DNA of 64,000 nt from a bacterium 0.1xD8-71. Its GTDB lineage: Bacteria > Bacillota > Clostridia > Lachnospirales > Lachnospiraceae. This document shows, piece by piece, positions 38,572 to 47,261 of the stretch. A program made the translations under genes and the position numbers. Numbering within the stretch: position 1 is the first letter of the stretch; each line of letters opens with the position of its first letter. Below the pieces are notes generated by a model. The model did no database searches, was not told the origin of the DNA, and saw only the letters and a list, made by a program, of their open reading frames with translations. Location of the stretch: contig RAYR01000016.1 of the NCBI GenBank assembly GCA_003612405.1, positions 62,001 to 126,000 of the forward strand, written 5' to 3'.

Positions 38572-39417
38572 CTAAATGTTTTTCCGCCACACCATATGTA
38601 TTTTCCCGTTCACTTCCACCTGCTCATCGCTTTCCGTAAATCCCAGTTTCTCACACAGTGCCGCGGACTTCCTGTTATCTCCCATCACCAGTGCCTGTAT
38701 CTGCGTCATTCCCAATTCCTCTCCAGCATAGACAAGAATCGCACTGCACACCTCATAAGCATATCCCTGCCTCTGCCAGGGTACCCCGATCACAAAACCA
38801 AGTTCCGGCAGACCGAATCCTTCTCTCCAGGTGATTCCTGCCCTGCCGATAACCTGCCCGCTTTCTTTCTCAAGAACTGTCCACAGACCATATCCATAGA
38901 AAGCATATACTTTCTCAATATAATCTCTGGTATATGCAATCTCTTCCGCAGAATCCTCAAATAAATCTTCCATATACTCCGTGATGGCTTCCTCCGCATA
39001 GATCTGATAAAAAGCTTCCACATCCTCCACTGTCGTCTCTCGTATAACACAACGCCCGGTGGTCAGTATTTCCCAGGGAAGTCCGGCCAGACGGCGGTAT
39101 GCCATATCAAGAGTCCCATAGTCCGCCTCTTCCACCCGTTCCAGAACATACATCGCACCTGTAAAATCCGTCTCCTGGTTCTTCTCGTGCCGATATGGAA
39201 GTACGTACCAGCCATTCTGCCGCAGCGCACGGTACTCCTGCCCGGAATCCGTAATATACAGAATATCTTCCTTGTCCCTGGCAGACAATCTCTCTTCTGT
39301 CCCGATGATCATCTCCACACCGTGTACCAGCAGATCATCCAACAGTGCGCTTTCCGCACACATAATATGCTGTTGCAGTACTTCCTCATCAACTTTTATA
39401 ACTACTTTTTCAAGCAT
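38572..39417 (-). CDS. Two-domain GNAT acetyltransferase
   Basis: 281 residues. The last ~170 form a RimJ/RimL-like GNAT domain: RCVIRETTVEDVEAFYQIY, ELGFVIGVPWQRQGYAYEV (acetyl-CoA loop QRQGYA) and ALVMGDNRKSAALCEKLGF. The first ~110 residues form a separate domain (SALLDDLLVHGVEMIIGTE, ILYITDSGQEYRALRQNGW) that resembles a HAD-like or receiver-like fold, seen in some Lachnospiraceae acetyltransferases, without clear catalytic residues. The acceptor is unknown. It is monocistronic with a weak ribosome site. Confidence 0.8.
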   Translation of the reverse strand: MLEKVVIKVDEEVLQQHIMCAESALLDDLLVHGVEMIIGTEERLSARDKEDILYITDSGQEYRALRQNGWYVLPYRHEKNQETDFTGAMYVLERVEEADYGTLDMAYRRLAGLPWEILTTGRCVIRETTVEDVEAFYQIYAEEAITEYMEDLFEDSAEEIAYTRDYIEKVYAFYGYGLWTVLEKESGQVIGRAGITWREGFGLPELGFVIGVPWQRQGYAYEVCSAILVYAGEELGMTQIQALVMGDNRKSAALCEKLGFTESDEQVEVNGKIHMVWRKNI

Positions 39418-39545
39418 GTTCTGTTCCCGGCCCCCTGTAAATATTATCTGCCCTCTTGCATTGTCCGGCTCTTTGTATATATAATGATATCATATTGCGA
39501 GTTGAAAAGTCTCAGAAACAAAAAGAAAACAAAATGGAGGAACTC

Positions 39546-40076
39546 ATGTCACAGAATACACAAAATCCAATCGTAACTTTCACCATGGAAAACGGCGATA
39601 TAATCAAAGCGGAGTTATATCCTGATATAGCACCGGTTTCCGTCAACAACTTTATTAGTCTGGTCAACGCCGGATTCTATGACGGCCTGATTTTCCACAG
39701 AGTCATCAAGGGCTTTATGATTCAGGGCGGAGACCCGGAAGGCACCGGCATGGGCGGCCCCGGCTACTCCATCCGCGGTGAATTCAGGCAGAATGGTTTT
39801 GACAATGACTTAAAGCATACGGAAGGGGTGCTCTCCATGGCAAGAAGTATGCATCCCGACTCCGCGGGCAGCCAGTTCTTTATTATGCACAAGACAAGCC
39901 CCCACTTGGACGGCGCTTATGCGGCATTTGGGAAAGTGATTGAAGGTATGGAAGTGGTGAACCGTATTGCTGAAACAGCCACCGATTATGAGGACAGACC
40001 CCTTGAAAATCAGGTGATGCAGACGGTTACCGTCGAGACGTTCGGTGTGGAATATCCGGAGCCGGAGAAGATATAG
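39546..40076 (+). CDS. Peptidyl-prolyl cis-trans isomerase, cyclophilin type
   Basis: A 176-residue cytoplasmic cyclophilin catalysing prolyl isomerisation in protein folding. The core is intact: NNFISLVNAGFYDGLIFHRV, FMIQGGDPEGTGMGGPGY, LSMARSMHPDSAGSQFFIMH and LDGAYAAFGKVIEGMEVV. The catalytic Arg is in FHRV. ATG 39546 was chosen because GGAGG lies six bases upstream; earlier in-frame codons have no ribosome site. Monocistronic. Confidence 0.96.
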   Translation: MSQNTQNPIVTFTMENGDIIKAELYPDIAPVSVNNFISLVNAGFYDGLIFHRVIKGFMIQGGDPEGTGMGGPGYSIRGEFRQNGFDNDLKHTEGVLSMARSMHPDSAGSQFFIMHKTSPHLDGAYAAFGKVIEGMEVVNRIAETATDYEDRPLENQVMQTVTVETFGVEYPEPEKI

Positions 40077-40231
40077 TGGAGCCGTTCATAAAATGTTCAT
40101 ATTTAATTTTAAAAAACTTTACTTCCCCAACATTTTTTAGACATTTCTCCCACGTATACTAATACCATAAGATACAACACAAAAACAATTATATCAAAGT
40201 TAGCTGATTAATTTAAAACTTTTTCATAATA

Positions 40232-40290
40232 ATGCCAAGTAAAGGAGACTTTACTTGGCATCCTCCCTTTTCTAGGGAGCTTTTTTATTG
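40232..40290 (+). ncRNA. Two adjacent hairpins ending in a terminator (3' UTR or small RNA)
   Basis: ATGCCAAGTAAAG (40232-40244), loop GAGA, CTTTACTTGGCAT (40249-40261) is a perfect 13-bp hairpin. Directly after it CTCCCT (40263-40268) pairs with AGGGAG (40274-40279), followed by TTTTTTATTG. It lies 155 bases after the cyclophilin stop, far for a simple terminator, so a small RNA with a structured 5' part is possible. I find no convincing promoter close upstream. Confidence 0.4.
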
Positions 40291-40320
40291 TTTTTAATTA
40301 TGCATGTATACAATTTATGC

Positions 40321-40429
40321 TTGCCATGTAAGTCATACCTATGGTATACTTGGATACTAGAAGCGCATTAAAATCGTTTCTTATTGATTGTCAACGTAGA
40401 CATTCTTCTCTAATGTCTACGCTTTTTTG
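40321..40429 (+). promoter_or_regulatory. Promoter and terminated leader of the alanine/glycine symporter
   Basis: TTGCCA (40321-40326), 18-base spacer, TATACT (40345-40350). After ~45 bases CGTAGACATT (40395-40404) pairs with AATGTCTACG (40412-40421), followed by CTTTTTTG: an intrinsic terminator 47 bases before the symporter ATG. It is an attenuation candidate. I could not match the short leader to a glycine riboswitch or T-box. Confidence 0.55.
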
Positions 40430-40475
40430 TCTCACAGACGGATTTTTCAACGGAGAAAAATGAGGAGGAAATATC

Positions 40476-41993
40476 ATGAAGTATTATATGACGTTTATGA
40501 CAGAAATCATCAGCAAAGTAAATGATGCTGTCAACAGTTTTGTCTGGGGCATCCCCATGCTGGTTCTGCTGATCGGCACCGGTATCCTGATGACCGTCCT
40601 GACCAAATTCTTCCAGTTATCCCATATAGGACACTGGTTTAAGAACACCATCGGCGGTATTTTCAAAGACAGACACATTACCAGACATACAGACAAGGAC
40701 GACAAATCCATCTCCCAGTTCCAGTCCCTGTGTACGGCTCTTGCTGCCACGATCGGTACCGGTAATATCGTAGGTGTAGCCAGTGCACTGGTGGCAGGCG
40801 GACCGGGCGCTATCTTCTGGATGTGGATTGTTGCTTTCTTTGGCATGATGACCAACTATTCCGAAAATGTACTGGGTATCTACTATCGGCGCAAGAATGA
40901 AAAGAACGAATGGTGCGGCGGAGCCATGTATTATCTAAAGGACGGCCTGGGCTCCTACAAGGGATTTAAACAGGTCGGTGCTGTACTGGCTGTACTGTTT
41001 TCAATCTTCTGTCTGCTGGCATCTTTTGGTATCGGCAACATGAGTCAGGTCAATTCTATTTCCATCAACATGAATTCCGCTTTTGAGATCCCTGCAAAAG
41101 TAGTGGGCATTGTACTGGCTGTACTGGCCGCACTGGTCATTGTGGGCGGGCTTAAGAGAATTGCCTCTGTTACCGAAAAACTGGTTCCTTTTATGGCCAT
41201 CATCTACATAATCGGCACCCTGGTAATCTTCATCATAAATATCGGACAATGCGGTGCCATTTTTTCTGCTATCTTTAAGGGTGCTTTCGGCCTGCGCGCA
41301 GTGGGCGGCGGTATCGTCGGTTCCGGCATTAAGCTGGCCCTCACCTGGGGTATGAAACGAGGTGTATTTTCCAATGAAGCTGGTCTTGGTTCTTCCGTAA
41401 TGGTTCACTCCAATTCCAATGTCAAGGAGCCTGTCAGACAGGGTATGTGGGGTATCTTTGAGGTATTTGCAGACACCATAGTGGTCTGCACACTGACCGC
41501 TTTTGCAGTGCTCTCTTCTGATCTGGTGGACCTGGAAACCGGCGCGGTATTGAGTACTTCGGAAGGTTCCGCTCTGGTGGGAGAAGCGTTCTCTACGGTA
41601 TTTGGTAAAGCGGGTCCGGCTTTCATCGCTCTTGCAATCCTGCTGTTTGCCTTCTCCACGGTACTTGGCTGGAGTCATTATGGTTCTAAGGCATGGGAGT
41701 ATCTGTTTAACACGAAATCCACTATTATTTATAAGATCGTATTCATTGTGATGATCTATGAAGGAGCTGTTATGAAACAGAATCTTGCCTGGGATCTCTC
41801 GGATACTTTTAACGGCTTAATGGCGATTCCCAACCTGATTGGTGTTCTCAGTCTTTCGCCAATCGTTGTGAAGATTACCAAAAACTATGTGGCGCGTAAC
41901 ATTAAGAAAGAAGATGTGAAACCGATTCTCTCAGTCTTCCCGGACATTGAAGAAGCACATATTAAAGAAATGAAAGAACAGCAGGAAATCTAA
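40476..41993 (+). CDS. Alanine/glycine:cation symporter (AGCS family)
   Basis: A 505-residue sodium-coupled amino acid transporter with eleven or so membrane helices. The family signature is ALAATIGTGNIVGVASALVA and GGPGAIFWMWIVAFFGM near residues 90-125. Other landmarks are RRKNEKNEWCGGAMYYLKDG and RGVFSNEAGLGSSVM. It probably takes up alanine or glycine with Na+. GAGGAGG lies upstream of the ATG at 40476. It is monocistronic, between a leader terminator and a shared 3' terminator. Confidence 0.95.
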   Translation: MKYYMTFMTEIISKVNDAVNSFVWGIPMLVLLIGTGILMTVLTKFFQLSHIGHWFKNTIGGIFKDRHITRHTDKDDKSISQFQSLCTALAATIGTGNIVGVASALVAGGPGAIFWMWIVAFFGMMTNYSENVLGIYYRRKNEKNEWCGGAMYYLKDGLGSYKGFKQVGAVLAVLFSIFCLLASFGIGNMSQVNSISINMNSAFEIPAKVVGIVLAVLAALVIVGGLKRIASVTEKLVPFMAIIYIIGTLVIFIINIGQCGAIFSAIFKGAFGLRAVGGGIVGSGIKLALTWGMKRGVFSNEAGLGSSVMVHSNSNVKEPVRQGMWGIFEVFADTIVVCTLTAFAVLSSDLVDLETGAVLSTSEGSALVGEAFSTVFGKAGPAFIALAILLFAFSTVLGWSHYGSKAWEYLFNTKSTIIYKIVFIVMIYEGAVMKQNLAWDLSDTFNGLMAIPNLIGVLSLSPIVVKITKNYVARNIKKEDVKPILSVFPDIEEAHIKEMKEQQEI

Positions 41994-42004
41994 TAAAGAT
42001 AAAG

Positions 42005-42033
42005 AATACCCTGGGCCGACGACCCAGGGTATT
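42005..42033. terminator. Shared terminator of the symporter and fba genes
   Basis: AATACCCTGGG (42005-42015) pairs perfectly with CCCAGGGTATT (42023-42033) between two convergent genes. Confidence 0.85.
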
Positions 42034-42063
42034 TTCTTATCTTCAATAAAACGAAATCCGACC

Positions 42064-43032
42064 TTATGCTTTACCGTCAGAACCCAGTACGTTAACAATC
42101 TTATGGGAAACCATATCTTTAACAGCCTGGCGTGCAGGTTTGAGATACTGTCGGGGATCAAAGTGATCCGGATGTTCTGCAAAATATTTACGCATAACGC
42201 CTGTCATGGCAAGACGGATATCGGAGTCAATATTAATCTTACATACGGCAAGTTTTGCTGCTTTACGAAGCTGCTCTTCCGGAATACCTACTGCATCAGG
42301 CATGTTGCCGCCATACTGATTCACCATCTTCACGAACTCCTGCGGAACGGAAGAAGAACCATGCAGAACGATCGGGAAACCTGGCAGTCTCTTAATGCAC
42401 TCTTCTAATACATCGAAACGAAGCGGAGGGGGAACCAGGATGCCTTCTTCATTTCTGGTACACTGTGCAGCCGTAAACTTATACGCACCATGAGAAGTAC
42501 CGATTGCGATAGCCAGGGAATCACAACCTGTCTTATCAACAAACTCTTCCACTTCTTCCGGACGGGTATAGGACTCTTTACCAGACTCTACAACTACTTC
42601 ATCCTCAACACCTGCCAGAGTACCAAGCTCAGCCTCAACCACAACGCCCTTATCATGCGCATACTCCACTACCTGCTTTGTCAGAGCGATATTGTCTTCA
42701 AAAGACTTGGAGGAAGCATCGATCATAACGGAAGTAAAGCCGCCGTCGATACAGGACTTACACAGCTCAAATGTGTCACCATGATCTAAGTGAAGAGCGA
42801 TCGGGATCTGCGGATTCTCCGCTACGGCCGCTTCTACTAACTTCACCAGATATGTGTGGTTTGCATAAGCACGTGCACCTTTGGAAACCTGAAGAATAAC
42901 AGGACTGTTCAATTCGCCTGCTGCCTCTGTGATACCCTGAACGATCTCCATGTTGTTTACGTTGAAAGCGCCGACTGCATAGCCGCCATCGTATGCCTTC
43001 TTAAACATTTCAGTTGTTGTAACTAATGCCAT
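42064..43032 (-). CDS. fba: Fructose-bisphosphate aldolase, class II
   Basis: A 322-residue zinc-dependent aldolase of glycolysis, cleaving fructose 1,6-bisphosphate to DHAP and G3P. Zinc ligands and active-site motifs are seen: ALHLDHGDTFE, VVEAELGTLAGVEDEV, AIGTSHGAYKF and FPIVLHGSSSVP. It matches the Clostridia type IIB length. Start MALVTTTEMFKKAY. AAAGGAAG precedes the ATG and a TATAAT lies about 20 bases further up. Monocistronic. Confidence 0.97.
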   Translation of the reverse strand: MALVTTTEMFKKAYDGGYAVGAFNVNNMEIVQGITEAAGELNSPVILQVSKGARAYANHTYLVKLVEAAVAENPQIPIALHLDHGDTFELCKSCIDGGFTSVMIDASSKSFEDNIALTKQVVEYAHDKGVVVEAELGTLAGVEDEVVVESGKESYTRPEEVEEFVDKTGCDSLAIAIGTSHGAYKFTAAQCTRNEEGILVPPPLRFDVLEECIKRLPGFPIVLHGSSSVPQEFVKMVNQYGGNMPDAVGIPEEQLRKAAKLAVCKINIDSDIRLAMTGVMRKYFAEHPDHFDPRQYLKPARQAVKDMVSHKIVNVLGSDGKA

Positions 43033-43133
43033 ATTATTTTCTTCCTTTCTATTATATATTTTATGCCTTCCATTTGCTGGAACCTAACTCTTATTTTAAC
43101 AGCCATGTCCATGAAAAGCAATGTATTTTATGG

Positions 43134-44030
43134 TCAATTTTCTTCCGGGATACGGATCTTTAACGCTCTGTGACAGTTGTCTATCTGTGCCACAAGGTGA
43201 TCTCCCCCAAACTCTCCGTCCAGAGTCCATGCGATGGGTTCCTCAGACTCTACTTTGATGCTCTGTGCCTCATAAGTATAAATATGTTCTGATTTCACCC
43301 GCTTATCCACCAGCGCCAGAATAATATTATTGATTTCCAGGGGATTGGATGGCTTGCGAATCAAAGTCACCTCAAACAGTCCGTCATCCAAAGATACGTT
43401 TTGTCCGGTAATTCCTCTGAATCCTCCAACAGAATGAGAATTGGTGACCATGCCGTAAATAAACTCTCCCTCAATGATTTCCCCATTACAGGTAATCCTA
43501 AGAGGATAGGCCCGCACGGAAGGCAGACGCCTCACTCCTTCCAGGAGATATGCCGCATGGCCCAATACATTTTTGACATCCTGTTTCGTCTGGTAAGAAA
43601 CATCCGTAAAAATACCGAAAGCTGCCACGTAAATAAATACGTCACTGTTGAATGTACCAATATCACAATCAAAGTCTCTGCCGTTTACCACTACATCAGC
43701 CGCATGCCGCATATTCTTCGGAATCTTCAGGCTATTGGCAAAATCATTGGTACTGCCTGCCGGAACATACCCTATGGGAAGTCTTTTCTCTGACTTCATC
43801 ATACCGGTCACCACTTCATCCAATGTACCGTCCCCGCCACTGCATACCACCATATCGTAACCCTCATGACGCTTTCTCACAGCCCTCACCGCATCTCCTG
43901 CCGCCTGTGTGGGGTATGCTGTTACCTCATAGCCGGCTTTTGTAAAAATGTCAATGATATCCAAAAGGTTACTCTTAATCTGCGCCTTGCCTGCTCTCGG
44001 ATTGTAAATAAAAAGCATTTTTTTATCCAT
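43134..44030 (-). CDS. Diacylglycerol/lipid kinase, YegS/BmrU family
   Basis: A 298-residue soluble lipid kinase of the DagK family, which recycles diacylglycerol from lipoteichoic acid synthesis to phosphatidic acid. Motifs are LFIYNPRAGKAQ, VVCSGGDGTLDEVVTG (nucleotide-binding GGDGT) and IGYVPAGSTNDFANSL. ATG 44030 is five bases after AAGGAGG; the ATG one codon earlier is closer than usual. Its exact lipid substrate is an inference. Confidence 0.9.
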   Translation of the reverse strand: MDKKMLFIYNPRAGKAQIKSNLLDIIDIFTKAGYEVTAYPTQAAGDAVRAVRKRHEGYDMVVCSGGDGTLDEVVTGMMKSEKRLPIGYVPAGSTNDFANSLKIPKNMRHAADVVVNGRDFDCDIGTFNSDVFIYVAAFGIFTDVSYQTKQDVKNVLGHAAYLLEGVRRLPSVRAYPLRITCNGEIIEGEFIYGMVTNSHSVGGFRGITGQNVSLDDGLFEVTLIRKPSNPLEINNIILALVDKRVKSEHIYTYEAQSIKVESEEPIAWTLDGEFGGDHLVAQIDNCHRALKIRIPEEN

Positions 44031-44149
44031 CATAACCTCCTTGCCGCCCTCATATTCATCATAGCAAAAAAAGAAAAGACGGTCTACCCGCCTTCTCTGA
44101 TTTCTTTATTTTATGCCTGATCAAATGTCACTTGTGCCTGCCGCCTTCC

Positions 44150-44404
44150 TTACTTTTCGCTCAGGAATTTTTCAATCTCTGCAACAGCTGCTTCCTCATC
44201 GCTTCCTTCAGCAATTACTGTCACCTCAGCACCGCTTTCAAGACCCATGCTCATCATACCCATAATACTCTTTGCATTTACTTTTCTGTTCTCTGAGTTG
44301 ATGTACACTGTGCTTTCAAATTGACTTGCCACCTGCACAAGCATTGCCACCGGTCTTGCCTCCAGACCAGTTTCCAGTTTGATCTGGATCGACTTTTCAA
44401 TCAT
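44150..44404 (-). CDS. Crh-like HPr-family protein with Glu at the phosphotransfer site
   Basis: An 84-residue HPr-fold protein. The active-site loop reads TGLEARPVAMLV, so position 15, the PEP-phosphorylated His of HPr, is Glu. Ser46 and its surroundings are intact (VNAKSIMGMMSMGLESG), the site phosphorylated by HprK. This matches Bacillus Crh, where residue 15 is Gln. The protein should act in catabolite repression with CcpA and not in PTS phosphotransfer. It is 14 bases after whiA, and hprK lies in the same chromosomal block. A true HPr must be encoded elsewhere. Confidence 0.93.
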   Translation of the reverse strand: MIEKSIQIKLETGLEARPVAMLVQVASQFESTVYINSENRKVNAKSIMGMMSMGLESGAEVTVIAEGSDEEAAVAEIEKFLSEK

Positions 44405-44418
44405 AACGTTCTCCTCCT

Positions 44419-45321
44419 TTACGATCTGATTTTATCAGCGATTTCACTCAGTCTGCGTAATCTATGATTTACCCCTGATTTTCCTACAGACGGTTCCAGA
44501 TATTCACCCAGTTCTTTCAACGCAACATCCGGATATTCCAACCGAATCTCCGCCATCTGCCGCAGGTTGTCCGGCAGATTTCCAAACCCGTATTTATCTC
44601 TGATCAGCAGGATATCTTCTATCTGTTTAGAAGCAGCCGTCACCGTCTTGGAAATATTGGCCGTCTCACAGTTGACTCTCCTGTTGACAGAATTGCGCAT
44701 CTCCTTCACAATCCGAAGATTTTCCAGATTCATTAAAGATACATGTGCACCCATAACATTAAGTAAATCCACGATGCCAGAACCTTCTTTTAAGTACACC
44801 ACATCGTATTTCTTGCGCCTGATGATTTTTGCCTCTATCTGAAACTCCTGCAAAATCGTCTGTAGCTGCACTGCCTGTGCCTTTTCATCACAGACAAATT
44901 CCAAATGATAACTCTTCTGGGGATCGCTCATGGAACCAACACTTAGGAAAGCGCCTCTCAGATATGCCCTGGCACAACAGGAATTTTTAATCAGAAGAGA
45001 GTTGACCGGTTTGGTCAAATCCAATTCTCCTGACTCTTTCCTGTTAAGATGTAAAGCCTGTATCACTTTACATTCCAACGCATCATCAGGGATCAGTCTC
45101 TCTTTTCCCTGCATAACAGTTTCTATATTAAACGTTTTGCGAAGTAATGTAAAGCATTTTCTCACAACTGCTTCATTTTCTGTATCAAGCCTAAGGTGCA
45201 TATTTCCTTCACCGACAGCTGCACCAAAAAGCAAAAGACCCGTAAGTTCTGCCAACTGACAATGTCTGGCCGAACTGATATGAGCTGCAAGTTCTTCTTT
45301 GACATTTCCGGAAAAAGACAT
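44419..45321 (-). CDS. whiA: DNA-binding protein WhiA
   Basis: 300 residues: a LAGLIDADG-like N-terminal domain (FSGNVKEELAAHIS, YLRGAFLSVGSMSDPQKSYH) and a C-terminal helix-turn-helix (LPDNLRQMAEIRLEYPDVAL, KELGEYLEPSVGKSGVNHRL). In Firmicutes it binds DNA and affects division and chromosome segregation. The homing-endonuclease catalytic residues are absent, as usual for the family. Located 12 bases after rapZ. The conserved yvcK/mgfK gene that separates rapZ and whiA in Bacillus is missing here. Confidence 0.96.
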   Translation of the reverse strand: MSFSGNVKEELAAHISSARHCQLAELTGLLLFGAAVGEGNMHLRLDTENEAVVRKCFTLLRKTFNIETVMQGKERLIPDDALECKVIQALHLNRKESGELDLTKPVNSLLIKNSCCARAYLRGAFLSVGSMSDPQKSYHLEFVCDEKAQAVQLQTILQEFQIEAKIIRRKKYDVVYLKEGSGIVDLLNVMGAHVSLMNLENLRIVKEMRNSVNRRVNCETANISKTVTAASKQIEDILLIRDKYGFGNLPDNLRQMAEIRLEYPDVALKELGEYLEPSVGKSGVNHRLRRLSEIADKIRS

Positions 45322-45333
45322 CCATTTACTCCT

Positions 45334-46188
45334 TTATCTGACATCCCGGTGATACAGTTTCGTACCATAGGTTCCATGATCTTTCATCTTTGCATAAAGC
45401 TCATTGGCAAGTGTCACGCTCCTGTGTTTACCTCCGGTACAGCCAATCCCAACCACAAGCTGATGTTTACCTTCTTTCACATAGTTGGGAATCAGAAAAT
45501 CCAGCATGTCCACCAGTTTTTTTAAAAACTCCGATGCTTCCGGAAATTCCATCACATAGTCCTGTACCTCTTTATCATTACCAGTTTTATGTTTCAGCTC
45601 ATCAATATAGAACGGATTCGGAAGAAATCTCACATCAAATACCAGATCTGCATCCGCCGGAATACCATTCTTGAATCCAAAAGATAATATACTCACAATC
45701 AGAGAATTATATTCTTTATTGTGTATAAAAATACTGTCTATTTCCTCTTTCAGTTCCCTTGTCAGGAGATTGGAGGTATCAATGATGTAATCGGCCTTCT
45801 GCCGGATTTCCCTTAAGGTCTCACGCTCCTTGTGGATTCCCTCCTCAACCCGTCCTTCCGGAGAAAGGGGATGGAGCCTTCTGGTCTCCTTATATCTTTT
45901 GAGGAGAACCGCATCACTGGCCTCCAGAAAAAGAATTTCAAAGATGTATCCGTTTTCTTTCAGTTTCTCCAGAATCCTGCACACACCATTGAAGGACTGA
46001 TCCACGCGCACATCAATCCCCAATGCTACTTTATTGACCTCACTGTTGGGCATCGCAATCAATTCCACGAACTTCTCAATTAGCGCTACAGGCAGATTAT
46101 CTACACAGTAAAACCCCACATCCTCCAACATTTTCATGGCGGTTCGTTTCCCTGAACCACTCATTCCCGTCACGATTACAAATCTCAT
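45334..46188 (-). CDS. rapZ: RNase adapter / nucleotide-binding protein RapZ (YvcJ)
   Basis: A 284-residue P-loop protein. Walker A GMSGSGKRTAMKMLEDVG has Arg where many homologues have Ser. FYCVDNLPVALIEKF, the Walker B region, and the C-terminal VGIGCTGGKHRSVTLANEL are typical. In E. coli it binds small RNAs and controls GlmS; in Bacillus YvcJ affects competence. The start at 46188 follows GGAGGATACGT. It is 32 bases after murB in the same transcript. Confidence 0.96.
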   Translation of the reverse strand: MRFVIVTGMSGSGKRTAMKMLEDVGFYCVDNLPVALIEKFVELIAMPNSEVNKVALGIDVRVDQSFNGVCRILEKLKENGYIFEILFLEASDAVLLKRYKETRRLHPLSPEGRVEEGIHKERETLREIRQKADYIIDTSNLLTRELKEEIDSIFIHNKEYNSLIVSILSFGFKNGIPADADLVFDVRFLPNPFYIDELKHKTGNDKEVQDYVMEFPEASEFLKKLVDMLDFLIPNYVKEGKHQLVVGIGCTGGKHRSVTLANELYAKMKDHGTYGTKLYHRDVR

Positions 46189-46220
46189 ACGTATCCTCCA
46201 TGCCAATATCCTAAACCGTA

Positions 46221-47132
46221 CTAAAAATCACCCAGAAAAATAATCTCAGGTTCCAGTGTCACATGGAATTTCTGTTGCACACGTTCCTGCACTTCCTCAA
46301 TCACTTCCCGAATATCTGCCGCTGCCGCATTACCCGTATTCACCACAAAGCCGCAATGTTTCTCAGAGACCTGCGCACCGCCGATCCGATACCCCCGAAG
46401 CCCTGCATCCATGATAAGTTTCCCAGCATAATATCCCTCTGGACGCTTAAACGTGCTGCCCGCGCTTGGATATTCAAGCGGCTGCTTGCTCTTTCTAAGA
46501 CATGCCAGTTCTTCCATTCTTGTGCCAATCTGTGCCTCATCCCCTGATGTCAGCCGAAGCGTCACTTCCAATACAATAAACGGTCTGTTCTTGATAATGC
46601 TGGTGCGGTATCCAAACTCCATCGTATCATTATCGAGAGTCATAATCTGTCCATCCCGGCCCATTACCCGGACAGACTCGACAATCTGCTTCATCTCTCC
46701 ATCATAGGCACCGGCGTTCATGACAATCGCGCCGCCGATGCTGCCTGGAATTCCCGCAGCAAATTCCAGACCGCTGAGACTGTTCCTGCGTGCAACGGCA
46801 GCGACTTTTGACAATAAAGCTCCCGCTTTGGCCACAAGGCGGCAGCCTTCCACATGCACTTCCTCCATTGGCCCGCCCATCTTCACAATGATACCTCTGT
46901 AACCTTTATCTCCCACCAGCAGGTTACTGCCATTCCCCAGAATAAAATACTCCTGTTCAATCTGGCGCAGATAAGTAATCAGCTTTGCCAGCTCTTCCTC
47001 CTCCTGGACGATAACGATACATTCTGCCTCCCCGCCCACACGAAAGGTTGTATAATGGCACATGGGTTCGTGAAATAAAAGTCTCTCTTCAGGAACGATG
47101 GTCCTGATATATTCATACATCGATGTATTCAA
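46221..47132 (-). CDS. murB: UDP-N-acetylenolpyruvoylglucosamine reductase
   Basis: A 303-residue FAD enzyme that makes UDP-MurNAc in peptidoglycan synthesis. Motifs: FILGNGSNLLVGDKGYRGII, AAGIPGSIGGAIVMNAGAYD, FGYRTSIIKNRPFIVLEV, the active-site Ser in YPSAGSTFKRP, and SEKHCGFVVNTGNAAAADI. It is a short (type II) MurB. The start is TTG 47132 (GAGGT upstream) or ATG 47120. First gene of the murB-rapZ-whiA-crh transcript. Confidence 0.96.
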   Translation of the reverse strand: MNTSMYEYIRTIVPEERLLFHEPMCHYTTFRVGGEAECIVIVQEEEELAKLITYLRQIEQEYFILGNGSNLLVGDKGYRGIIVKMGGPMEEVHVEGCRLVAKAGALLSKVAAVARRNSLSGLEFAAGIPGSIGGAIVMNAGAYDGEMKQIVESVRVMGRDGQIMTLDNDTMEFGYRTSIIKNRPFIVLEVTLRLTSGDEAQIGTRMEELACLRKSKQPLEYPSAGSTFKRPEGYYAGKLIMDAGLRGYRIGGAQVSEKHCGFVVNTGNAAAADIREVIEEVQERVQQKFHVTLEPEIIFLGDF

Positions 47133-47209
47133 TCTCTACCTCTGTCTCTATAATTTCCTATTCTATCTATATTCTCTCTTAGCATGTTCTGTTCCGTATA
47201 AATTATGTA

Positions 47210-47241
47210 CAAGGCACATGCTATCCCTAACAAGTGCCTTG
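47210..47241 (-). terminator. Hairpin between glk and murB
   Basis: CAAGGCAC (47210-47217) pairs with GTGCCTTG (47234-47241) 20 bases past the glk stop. The U-tract is poor. Confidence 0.45.
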
Positions 47242-47261
47242 CCTGTATACTTTGTATGATT

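Noticed and set aside
40321..40429. Glycine riboswitch or T-box before the symporter
   Set aside because: The leader is too short and lacks the conserved aptamer cores that I would expect.
41001..41678. 225-residue minus-strand frame inside the AGCS symporter
   Set aside because: Shadow of a conserved membrane protein gene.
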